DNA of 64,000 nt, from NCBI RefSeq assembly GCF_002095395.1, contig NZ_MJEI01000103.1, positions 62,001 to 126,000 on the forward strand, in the 5' to 3' direction. Positions 28,580-36,139 of this stretch are shown one piece after another. The notes below the pieces were generated by a model. It did no database searches and was not told the DNA's origin. It was given only the letters and a program-made list of their open reading frames with translations. The stretch is from Williamsia sp. 1135 (GTDB lineage: Bacteria > Actinomycetota > Actinomycetes > Mycobacteriales > Mycobacteriaceae). Position 1 is the stretch's first letter. Each line of letters begins with the position of its first letter. The translations under genes were made by a program, and so were the position numbers.

Positions 28580-29287
28580 ATGGTTACGCTGAACAACGCC
28601 ACCGTCCTGGTCACCGGCGCCAACGGTGGGCTCGGTACAGAGTTCGTCACGCAGGCGCTCGCTCGCGGCGCCACCAAGGTCTACGCGGCGGCTCGCAACC
28701 CCCGGGAGTGGGATGACGATCGGATCGTGCCGATCCGCCTGGACGTCACGGACGCCGCGTCGATCGAGGCCGCGGCATCATCCGCCGCCGACGTCGACAT
28801 CGTGATCAACAATGCAGGTCAGACGACTTCCGGCCGACTACTCGATCAGCCGGTCGGCGAACTGAAAGCGCTGATGGACATCAACCTCTACGGGCCGATC
28901 GCGGTGACCAAGGCGTTTGCCCCGATTCTCGCAACACGCGGCGGGGGCGCTGTCATCAACGTCCACTCGGTGCTGAGCTGGATCGGTATCGGCAGCTCGT
29001 ACAGCGTGTCCAAGGCTGCGTTGTGGATGGCGACCAATGTGCTGCGTCTGGAGCTGGCGCCGCAGGAGACCCAGGTCCTGGGCCTGCATCTCGGCTACAC
29101 CGACACCCCGATGACCGCGGGCGTCACGGCCGAGAAGAACGACCCGGCGGACGTCATCCGGGACGCCTACGATGGCCTCGAAGCCGGCCGGCTGGAAGTC
29201 CTCGCCGACGACGTGAGCATCCAGGTCAAAGCCGGTCTGGCCGCGCCCGTTGAAGCCCTGTACCCGCAGTTCGCGCCGTCCCGATGA
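28580..29287 (+). CDS. Short-chain dehydrogenase/reductase
   Basis: ATG 28580 lies behind GGGAGAAA. The 235-residue SDR has TGANGGLG for NAD(P), the acidic LDVTD after strand 3, NNAG, a Ser in VHSVLSW and the Tyr-Lys pair YSVSK. It is probably NADP-linked (AARNP after strand 2). It follows the hydroxy-acid oxidase by 85 bases, so it may or may not share its mRNA. Its stop codon lies inside a palindromic repeat. Confidence 0.9.
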   Translation: MVTLNNATVLVTGANGGLGTEFVTQALARGATKVYAAARNPREWDDDRIVPIRLDVTDAASIEAAASSAADVDIVINNAGQTTSGRLLDQPVGELKALMDINLYGPIAVTKAFAPILATRGGGAVINVHSVLSWIGIGSSYSVSKAALWMATNVLRLELAPQETQVLGLHLGYTDTPMTAGVTAEKNDPADVIRDAYDGLEAGRLEVLADDVSIQVKAGLAAPVEALYPQFAPSR

Positions 29288-29345
29288 TGGGCTGTTCTGG
29301 CGGACCCGACCTGGCGTTTTGTTCGCCAGAACGACCCATTTTCGG
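29281..29345. repeat. Dispersed palindromic intergenic repeat, copy 3
   Basis: Arms 29281-29303 and 29322-29345 pair at about 18 of 22 positions (CTGGCG with CGCCAG inside). The loop has CCCGACCTGGCGTTTTG, close to copy 2. The element spans the SDR stop codon and ends three bases before the stop of the convergent gene. Confidence 0.8.
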
Positions 29346-29348
29346 AAC

Positions 29349-30251
29349 TCAGGTGAGAGGCTTGCCGGCCTTGATGCGCCGTCTGGTGTCCCAGAGGTAG
29401 GCGTTGAAGGGGAACGCGCGCAACGGTTTCGGCAACCGTTCGACCAGGTTGCGGGCGATCCGGTTGTGCAGGTCGAAGAGGCGCTGTTGACGTGGGGTCC
29501 ACGTCAGATCCATCTTCTCGCGGAACTCCGGGGGCAAGAAACCCGTGGTGAGAAACAGGCCGAAGTCGCCGATCAGCAACGACACCGGCTTCGGCAGGAA
29601 CTCGAACCTCGCGATGCTGACGAGCAGGTCGCGGATGGTGTCGTCGATCTCCAGTGCGGACACGGTCGAATCCCAGTACTGCTGGAAGTCGTCGCGCGTC
29701 GCGGGCCACATGTCTCGGGGCATCTGCAGGGTGGTGCCCATCAGCGCGCCCTGCTGGTAAGCCTCTTCGGTGACCGCGGCCGGATCGCCGAAGAGAACCT
29801 GCAAGTCCTCCCACCCCTTGTAGAGGCACGCTGCGACCCAGAGCTGCAGGGTGGGATCGAAGGCGCTGTACTTGACCGGACTCGACTCCGTCGACCGGAC
29901 CCGTGCGTGCGAGTGGCCGACAGCGCGGCGGTAGGCCTTGCGGTCCTCGGGGGAGCCGTTGACGGCCACCGCCAGGTAAGCAAGCGTCGTGCGGCCGCGT
30001 TTGAGGGGGTGCTTGAACAGATTTCCACTGTCGACCTTGCTCTCGGCGACGCCGTAGCCGACGGCGGGGAGGGCGAGTTGCATGATCACGTTGGCGGCGC
30101 CGGCAAGGGCGGAGATGCCCGGCATCTCCAGGAGATCGCCACTCGCGCTGTCCGCCTGTTCGCGGGTCCACACCGGTCCTCGGGGGGATGGGCGGGAAAG
30201 GGGCGAAGCCTCGGAGAGAGCGCTGCTGCCTTCAACGGTCCCAGACGTCAT
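29349..30251 (-). CDS. MpaB/DUF2236-family oxygenase-like protein
   Basis: ATG 30251 follows AGGAAGGC and gives 300 residues. The sequence matches the DUF2236 (rubber oxygenase / MpaB) family: GHSHARVRST, YSAFDPTLQLWVAACLYKGW with a conserved His-containing upstream helix, and WDTRRRIKAGKPL at the end. Family members bind haem b and include latex clearing protein and mycophenolic acid MpaB. No signal peptide is evident, so it should be cytoplasmic or loosely membrane-bound. It is divergent from a TetR gene that may control it. Confidence 0.82.
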   Translation of the reverse strand: MTSGTVEGSSALSEASPLSRPSPRGPVWTREQADSASGDLLEMPGISALAGAANVIMQLALPAVGYGVAESKVDSGNLFKHPLKRGRTTLAYLAVAVNGSPEDRKAYRRAVGHSHARVRSTESSPVKYSAFDPTLQLWVAACLYKGWEDLQVLFGDPAAVTEEAYQQGALMGTTLQMPRDMWPATRDDFQQYWDSTVSALEIDDTIRDLLVSIARFEFLPKPVSLLIGDFGLFLTTGFLPPEFREKMDLTWTPRQQRLFDLHNRIARNLVERLPKPLRAFPFNAYLWDTRRRIKAGKPLT

Positions 30252-30297
30252 TGTCTGCCTTCCTACCAAGAATATTGTGAGAACACCTGTTGTCGCT

Positions 30298-30307
30298 TTC
30301 AATTGAA
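30298..30307. promoter_or_regulatory. Short palindrome between mpaB-like and tetR genes
   Basis: TTCAATTGAA is a perfect palindrome, and TCAATTG recurs at 30327-30333. GTTGTC and GACAAC flank the pair in opposite orientation. This is a plausible but weak operator for the divergent TetR protein. Confidence 0.4.
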
Positions 30308-30354
30308 GTCGCGTTCGCAGTGATTGTCAATTGCGGACAACCGAAGGTGGAATG

Positions 30355-30996
30355 ATGGGTGTCATGCCTGACCCAATGCGCCCGTACGGCGGCGAAAACG
30401 GAGCTGACCGGGTGAAACGTCGCCGGGCGGCCCTGGTGGACGCTGCGCTGGACATCATGGGGTCACCTGACGGCGGTGCGATCAGCGTCCGTGGGGTGTG
30501 CCGGCAGGCCGGCCTCACCGCGCGCTACTTCTACGAGAGTTTCACCGACGTCGACGACCTGGTCGGCACCACGTACGACGTCGTGGTCCTCGATATCGCC
30601 GAGTCGGCGCAGGCGGCGGTCGCCGCAGGTGGCAGTTCACCCAAGGATCAGATCCGCTCGGCCGTCGGCGCCATCGTGCGCCGAATCGACTCCGATCGGC
30701 GCCGCGGCAGGATCTTGTTCTCGCAGACCCTGCTCAGTGGACGGCTCGCGTCCAAGCGCATGGATGCGGCGATGATGTTCGCCGCACTGACCGTGCAGAC
30801 CTCGGGCACCCACTTCGAGGGAGCAGCGGTGCAAGGCGCCGCCCATTTCTACGTCGGTGGTCTCGGGCAGGTTCTCAGCGCCTGGATCGACGGCCGAATC
30901 GATTGCAGCGACGATGAACTCGTCGATCTGTGTGTGACGATGATGTACGGCGCGGTCGTCGAACTGCTCCCGCAGAATGTCACCGGGGTCGAGTGA
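30355..30996 (+). CDS. TetR-family regulator
   Basis: Starts at 30352, 30355 and 30364 are all possible; 30355 has AAGG at the best spacing. The product of about 213 residues has a TetR helix-turn-helix (RAALVDAALDIMGS ... VRGVCRQAGLTARYFYESFTDVDDLV) and a helical effector domain. Its neighbour, the divergent MpaB-like gene, is the likely target. Its last 17 bases overlap the 3' end of the convergent MFS gene. Confidence 0.85.
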   Translation: MGVMPDPMRPYGGENGADRVKRRRAALVDAALDIMGSPDGGAISVRGVCRQAGLTARYFYESFTDVDDLVGTTYDVVVLDIAESAQAAVAAGGSSPKDQIRSAVGAIVRRIDSDRRRGRILFSQTLLSGRLASKRMDAAMMFAALTVQTSGTHFEGAAVQGAAHFYVGGLGQVLSAWIDGRIDCSDDELVDLCVTMMYGAVVELLPQNVTGVE

Positions 30997-32218
30997 CGCG
31001 GCTGTTCCAGCGATCGATGCCGGCCCACAGCAGCAAGCCTGTCACGGCCGAACCGGTCCCTATGAGGCACAACAGATTCCATCCACCTGCGTCGTAGGCG
31101 TACCCGGAGGTGACCGACCCCGCCACGGCACCTGCGAAGTAGGTGACCATGTAGGCGGTGGTCACGCGACTGCGCGCATCCGGCGAGAGTGAGTAGATCG
31201 CCGATTGGTTCGACAGTTGCGAGGCCTGCACTCCGAAATCGAAGACGACCAGGCCGACGAGCAGTGCCGCGAGCGGCGTACCGGGCCAGGCCAGCAACAA
31301 CCATCCGGCAATCGTGATCACCCACGCGCCCGTGGTCGCCCCCCGTAGATGTCCGCGGTCGGCCAGCTTTCCGAACATCGGCGCGGCGAGCGCACCTGCG
31401 ACACCGGCGAGGGCGAAAGCCCCGATCATCGCCTCGGAATACGAGAAGCGTTCACCTCTGCTCCCCGAGAGGAGAAACGCGATCGATGTCCACATCGCGC
31501 TGAAGCCGAACATCGTCAGGAAGCCGAGCGCCATCCGTTGCCGCAGCATCGCTTCGGCGGCGATCATCCGTCCGATCGAGGCGAGCAGTGCCCCATACGC
31601 CTGGGGAGGGCGAGCCCGGTCCGCAGGCACGAGGAGGTGGACGACCACTGCCAGGACGGCCATGAGGGCCGCGCCGACGAACAGCACCGCCCGCCAGCCA
31701 CCGACTTCCGCGATCGCCCCGCTGACGACCCGTGCCAGCAGGATGCCGAGCAGCAGACCGCTCATCACCACTCCGACCACACGTCCGCGGTCCGAGGGCA
31801 GAGCCAGTGACGATGACCACGGTATGACGATCTGCGCGGTGGCCGCGGAGACGCCGACAAGCAGCGAGGCCACGAACAGGGCGCCGAACCCCGGGGCGAG
31901 TCCGGACAGCAGCAGCGCGACAGCTGAGGCAGCCATCATACTGGGCGCCAACACTTTTCGGTTCCACAGGTCGCCCAGTGGGACCAGTAGTAGAAGGCCC
32001 ATCGCGTACCCGAATTGCGCGGCGGTCACCACCAGGGCCGCGGTGGAGGTGGAGATGGAGAAGTCGGTGCGGATCTCCTCGAGAACGGGTTGCAGGACGT
32101 ACAGCGACGACACCGAGACGCCACAGGTGAGAGCGAACAGCAGTACCAGTCGCCTGCTGATGCCGGTCGCGGCGGACGGGGGAGGCGACCCGTCGGGACC
32201 GGGTGGGTCAAAGGGCAC
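30980..32218 (-). CDS. MFS transporter (DHA1 / YnfM-like)
   Basis: Twelve hydrophobic segments are seen in 412 residues from GTG 32218; longer upstream extensions of the frame run through the divergent tetR gene and are not believed. The loop PLGDLWNRKVLA is the family motif after helix 2. It resembles the DHA1 exporters for drugs or sugars. It is divergent from the TetR gene at 32327, which probably represses it. Confidence 0.87.
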   Translation of the reverse strand: MPFDPPGPDGSPPPSAATGISRRLVLLFALTCGVSVSSLYVLQPVLEEIRTDFSISTSTAALVVTAAQFGYAMGLLLLVPLGDLWNRKVLAPSMMAASAVALLLSGLAPGFGALFVASLLVGVSAATAQIVIPWSSSLALPSDRGRVVGVVMSGLLLGILLARVVSGAIAEVGGWRAVLFVGAALMAVLAVVVHLLVPADRARPPQAYGALLASIGRMIAAEAMLRQRMALGFLTMFGFSAMWTSIAFLLSGSRGERFSYSEAMIGAFALAGVAGALAAPMFGKLADRGHLRGATTGAWVITIAGWLLLAWPGTPLAALLVGLVVFDFGVQASQLSNQSAIYSLSPDARSRVTTAYMVTYFAGAVAGSVTSGYAYDAGGWNLLCLIGTGSAVTGLLLWAGIDRWNSRVTRPR

Positions 32219-32326
32219 GGTTTCAGCCTGCCGGATCTGCGCGGCTCGATCGAATCGGACAACTCGTCGATCGGGGGCGGGTGGTATTGCCCAGTGCGCC
32301 CGCGGCGGCACAGTAGGTTTACGGGT

Positions 32327-32971
32327 ATGGATACCGGAGCTCGGCCAGCGCCGCGTGAGTACGGCGAGGGACTCTGGCGTCAGTATGGGGAAGAAGATCT
32401 GCCGGTACCGTTGGCCGCCGCGCTCTCTGCGTTCGCCGAGCACGGCTATCACGGCACCTCGGTCCGGGACATCGCCGCGCGGGCGGGGCTGAGCGTCCCG
32501 GGGCTCTACCACCACTACCCGTCGAAACAGTCGCTGTTGCAGGGGCTGCTCGAGCTGACGATGAGCGACCTGCTCGGACGTTCCCGAGCGGCCCTCGAGC
32601 AGGCGGGCAGTTCGCCCGTGGAGCGGTTCGACGCGGTGGTCGAATCGCTGCTGCGGTTCCACATGTACCGGAGGGCGCAGGCGTTCGTCGGGTCGACCGA
32701 GATCCGCAGTCTCGAGCCCGTGTTCAGGGTGGAATACATCGCCACCCGGGATGAGCAGCAGCGCATGGTCGACGCCATAGTGCAGGCGGGCGTCGACTCC
32801 GGCGATTTCCGCACCCCGCACCCCGTGGATGCGGGCCGTGCGGTGACGACGATGTGCGTCGGGGTCTCCACCTGGTATCGACCCTCCGGCAGGCTGGGCC
32901 CGGACGAACTGGTGTCGCGATACCTGCTCATCGCGCGGCAGATGGTCGGATACTTCTCCGCTTCGTCCTAG
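32327..32971 (+). CDS. TetR-family regulator (KstR2-like)
   Basis: The 214-residue protein from ATG 32327 has a TetR DNA-binding region (LAAALSAFAEHGYHGTSVRDIAARAGLSVPGLYHHYPSKQSLL) and a C-terminal domain like those of KstR2-type repressors, which sense acyl-CoA. It lies between the MFS exporter (divergent) and the acyl-CoA dehydrogenase operon (same direction). The palindrome at 33023-33040 before that operon has the usual form for this regulator class. Confidence 0.87.
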   Translation: MDTGARPAPREYGEGLWRQYGEEDLPVPLAAALSAFAEHGYHGTSVRDIAARAGLSVPGLYHHYPSKQSLLQGLLELTMSDLLGRSRAALEQAGSSPVERFDAVVESLLRFHMYRRAQAFVGSTEIRSLEPVFRVEYIATRDEQQRMVDAIVQAGVDSGDFRTPHPVDAGRAVTTMCVGVSTWYRPSGRLGPDELVSRYLLIARQMVGYFSASS

Positions 32972-33022
32972 TCCTGCCGGGGTTGACTGCCCAGGGGCGG
33001 CCGTGACAGTCTGTTACCCGAA

Positions 33023-33040
33023 ACCGAACGATCGCTCGGT
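33023..33040. promoter_or_regulatory. TetR-type operator upstream of the acyl-CoA dehydrogenase / kinase operon
   Basis: ACCGAACGATCGCTCGGT is an 18-base palindrome with one mismatched pair. It lies 45 bases before the start at 33085, and ACCGA-N-CGNTCGGT-like sites are typical of TetR repressors of acyl-CoA genes in this order. Confidence 0.65.
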
Positions 33041-33084
33041 CGGGGCAGCCGACCTGCCGGGCGGCGCACACGAGGAGGTGCCCC

Positions 33085-34299
33085 ATGGCGATTGACCTTT
33101 CCTACGATCCAGTTGTCCAGGACGTGATCGACAAGACCAGCGACTTCGTTCGCAGTCACGTTCTGCCGATCGAAGAGAAGTTCGCGGGCGACATCGCCGC
33201 AGCGGGCGGTGAAGAGCTGCGCCTCGAGCTTCGTGATCGCGCCCGCGACCTGGGAATCCTGGCGCCGCACGCGCCCGTCGAATACGGCGGCCTCGGCCTC
33301 AACATGTCCGACCGGGCGCCGGTGTTCGAAGCGGCCGGATACTCCGTCTTCGGTCCCATCGCCCTGCACATCGGCGCTCCTGACGAGGGCAACGTGCACA
33401 TGCTCGCCCACGTCGCCAGTGCGGACCAGAAAGAGAAGTACCTGGCGCCGCTGGCGCGCGGCGACGTGCGCTCCGCGTTCGCGATGACCGAACCAGCACC
33501 CGGTGCCGGCTCCGATCCTGCGGCGCTGCGTACCGCGGCCGTCAAGGTCGACGGTGGCTGGAAGATCAACGGTGACAAATGGTTCATCACCGGTGCCGAC
33601 GGCGCGGGGTTCTTCATCATCATGGCCCGCACCACCGGCGAGCCCGGTGATCGTGGCGGAGCGACGATGTTCCTCGCCCCGGCCGACACCCCGGGCATCA
33701 CCGTCGGGCGGCACATCAACACCATCGATCGCGCGATGATCGGCGGGCACTGTGAGGTCGCGTTCCGCGATGTCTTCGTTCCCGATGAGGATGTCCTCGG
33801 CGAGGTCGACGAGGGTTACCGCTACGCACAGGTGCGACTCGGACCCGCCCGGATGACCCACGTGATGCGATGGATGGGCAGTGCCAATCGAGCACGCGAC
33901 ATCGCGCTCGACTATGTCGCCAGGCGAGAGGCCTTCGGTGGCAGGCTCGGTGACCTCGGCATGATCCAGCAGATGGTGGCCGACAACGAGATCGATTTGG
34001 CCGCGGCGCGCTCGCTGCTGGTCAAGGCGTGCTGGGAACTCGACCAGGGTGCCCACGGTGGAGACGAGACCTCGATCGCGAAGACCTTTGCCGCAGAGGC
34101 GTTCTCGCGGGTGGTGGATCGGTCGATCCAGATGTGCGGCGGAATGGGTGTTTCCGACGACCTGCCGTTGGCGCGGCTGCAGCGCGAGCTGCGTCCCTTC
34201 CAGATCTACGATGGCCCTTCCGAGGTCCATCGCTGGGCCCTCGCCAAGCGCGCAGTCGGCAAGGCCAGGAAAGCCGCGGCTGCCGGTGGTAAGCCATGA
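33085..34299 (+). CDS. ACAD10/11-like acyl-CoA dehydrogenase
   Basis: ATG 33085 follows GAGGAGG. The 404-residue flavoprotein has AMTEPAPGAGSDPAAL for FAD and substrate, GDKWFITGADGA, and the C-terminal MCGGMGVSDDLPLARLQRELRPF. At the usual catalytic Glu of medium-chain enzymes it reads QIYDGPSEVH, with Asp instead. A DGPxEVH sequence is typical of the ACAD10/11 subgroup. The overlapping APH-type kinase gene strengthens this, since human ACAD10/11 are kinase-dehydrogenase fusions that process 4-hydroxyacyl-CoA by phosphorylation and elimination. Ordinary acyl-CoA dehydrogenation remains possible. Confidence 0.88.
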   Translation: MAIDLSYDPVVQDVIDKTSDFVRSHVLPIEEKFAGDIAAAGGEELRLELRDRARDLGILAPHAPVEYGGLGLNMSDRAPVFEAAGYSVFGPIALHIGAPDEGNVHMLAHVASADQKEKYLAPLARGDVRSAFAMTEPAPGAGSDPAALRTAAVKVDGGWKINGDKWFITGADGAGFFIIMARTTGEPGDRGGATMFLAPADTPGITVGRHINTIDRAMIGGHCEVAFRDVFVPDEDVLGEVDEGYRYAQVRLGPARMTHVMRWMGSANRARDIALDYVARREAFGGRLGDLGMIQQMVADNEIDLAAARSLLVKACWELDQGAHGGDETSIAKTFAAEAFSRVVDRSIQMCGGMGVSDDLPLARLQRELRPFQIYDGPSEVHRWALAKRAVGKARKAAAAGGKP

Positions 34300-35321
34300 G
34301 TGAACTGCCCGGTATGGACACCGCGAAACTGCGTCGGTTCCTCGTCGACAGTGGTGTCGCCGTCACCGGCGAACTCGTTGTGGAGCTGATCAGTGGCGGC
34401 CGTTCCAACCTGACTTTCGCTGCACACGATGACAACTCACGATGGGTGGTCCGGCGTCCGCCGACAGGTGGTCTGACTCCGTCGGCGCATGACATGAACC
34501 GAGAGTGGACGGTCACGAACGCGCTGCAGGGTACCGACGTGCCCGTCGCGGGCACCGTGGCCTTCGACAAGGAGGGCGAGATCCTCGGCGCCCCTTTCAC
34601 TGTCGTGGAGTTCGTGGACGGACTCGTGGTGCGCAGCGCCGACGAACTGAAGGCGCTGAGCGACACCGACGTCGACCGCAATCTCGACGGGTTGGTGCAG
34701 GCGCTGGCGAATCTGCACGCGGTCGACTACCAGGCAGTGGGCCTCGGTGAGTTCGGCCGGCCGGACGGATTCGTGGCCCGGCAGGTCAAGCTCTGGGCTC
34801 GGCAGTGGGAGCACGTGAAGACCCAGGAGCTCGAGGATGTGGCCACATTGCATGCGGCACTGAGCGAATCCATCCCGGCGCGGTCGGAGAACTCGATCGT
34901 GCACGGCGACTTTCGCGTGGACAACACCATTCTCGCCGTCGACGATCCCGGCGTCGTGAAGGCTGTCGTCGACTGGGAGATGTCCACACTCGGCGATCCA
35001 CTGACCGATGTCGCACTGATGTGTACGTATCGCTCGCCGATCTTCGACGAGATCCTGGGGATCCCGGCGGCGTGGACCAGCGATCGCTACCCGGCCGCGG
35101 GCGAGATCGCACAACGGTACGCCACCGCGTCGGGTCGCGAATTGACCGACTGGAACTTCTATCTCGCGTTGGCCAACTTCAAACTCGGGGTGATCGGCGA
35201 GGGCATCACGCACAGGGCGCGGAGTGGGTCATCGGCGGGCGCGGGTGCGGACCAGGCCGCCGCGGTGACCGGAGAATTCATGGCGGCCGGTCTGCGCGCC
35301 ATCAAGGGAAAGAACGGCTGA
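34296..35321 (+). CDS. APH-family kinase partnered with acyl-CoA dehydrogenase
   Basis: ATG 34296 overlaps the dehydrogenase stop by four bases. The 341-residue protein is an aminoglycoside-phosphotransferase-like kinase: N-lobe ISGGRSNLTFAAHDD, the catalytic loop VHGDFRVDN and the metal-binding VVDWEMSTLGDPLTDVALM. It is much more like acyl-CoA-linked kinases (ACAD10/11 N-domain, LvaA) than antibiotic resistance enzymes. It would phosphorylate a hydroxyacyl-CoA for the partner dehydrogenase. M. tuberculosis FadE36 has this same fold despite its name. Confidence 0.88.
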   Translation: MSELPGMDTAKLRRFLVDSGVAVTGELVVELISGGRSNLTFAAHDDNSRWVVRRPPTGGLTPSAHDMNREWTVTNALQGTDVPVAGTVAFDKEGEILGAPFTVVEFVDGLVVRSADELKALSDTDVDRNLDGLVQALANLHAVDYQAVGLGEFGRPDGFVARQVKLWARQWEHVKTQELEDVATLHAALSESIPARSENSIVHGDFRVDNTILAVDDPGVVKAVVDWEMSTLGDPLTDVALMCTYRSPIFDEILGIPAAWTSDRYPAAGEIAQRYATASGRELTDWNFYLALANFKLGVIGEGITHRARSGSSAGAGADQAAAVTGEFMAAGLRAIKGKNG

Positions 35322-35324
35322 GCA

Positions 35325-36092
35325 ATGGGGGATACCGCAGTGGAGGACAGTGTGGTCGGCGAGCGCAAAGCTGCACTGGTGACGGGCGCGTCCCGGGGAA
35401 TCGGGGCTGAGGTCGCGACCCGATTCGCCGAGGCGGGTTGGGATCTGACGATCAGTGCCCGCAGCCGGGAGCCCCTGGAGCAGCTCGCCCAGCTGCTCGG
35501 TGAGAAGTTCGGGGTGCGGGTCACGGTCGCCGTCGCGGACATGGCCGATGCGGAGCAGCTGGAAGCCCTGGCCGCGGCTCATAACGAAGCGTTCGGTCGA
35601 CTGGACCTGTTGGTGCTCAACGCCGGCATGGGCCAGAAGGGGCCGATCGCGGAACTGCCCGTGCGCCGATTCGACAAGCTCTATCAAGTGAACGTGCGAT
35701 CGGCGTACGTGCTCCTGCAGGCGTTGTTGCCGACCCTGCGCCGCACCGCTGAGCTGGCGGGTGCCGCGAAAGTCGTTGCCATCGCATCGATCACCGGAGT
35801 CCACCCCGAACCCGAGCTGGCCGCATACGGCGCGACCAAGGCCGCGCTGATCTCGCTGTGCGAGACGTTCAATCTCGAGGAGTCGGACAACGGCGTCTCG
35901 GCGACGACGATCTCACCGGGCTACGTGAACACCGACATGTCGGACTGGCTCAAGGACAAGATCTCCCCAGACGAGATGATCACCGTCGGCGACGTAGCGA
36001 CGATGGTCGAAGCGGTGAGCCGACTCTCCAGGTACGCGGTGCTGCCTGGCGTGGTGCTCACCCGGCCGGGGACGAACTTGGGCCGCGCCTGA
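35325..36092 (+). CDS. Short-chain dehydrogenase/reductase
   Basis: The ATG is three bases after the kinase stop, so it is third in the operon. The 255-residue SDR has TGASRGIG, LNAGMG, the catalytic Ser in IASITGVHP and the YGATK pair. Its acidic/Arg environment after strand 2 (SARSREP) favours NADP. In a hydroxyacyl-CoA pathway it could reduce a 4-keto to a 4-hydroxy acyl group or oxidise the product; this is inference from context. Confidence 0.88.
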   Translation: MGDTAVEDSVVGERKAALVTGASRGIGAEVATRFAEAGWDLTISARSREPLEQLAQLLGEKFGVRVTVAVADMADAEQLEALAAAHNEAFGRLDLLVLNAGMGQKGPIAELPVRRFDKLYQVNVRSAYVLLQALLPTLRRTAELAGAAKVVAIASITGVHPEPELAAYGATKAALISLCETFNLEESDNGVSATTISPGYVNTDMSDWLKDKISPDEMITVGDVATMVEAVSRLSRYAVLPGVVLTRPGTNLGRA

Positions 36093-36139
36093 TCAGTCGC
36101 TCGACGCGCTTATCGGCACGATGGACGGGCGGGGTCAGG

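Noticed and set aside
34296-35321. Aminoglycoside resistance phosphotransferase
   Set aside because: It overlaps an acyl-CoA dehydrogenase gene and its sequence is closer to the ACAD10/11 kinase domain than to resistance enzymes.
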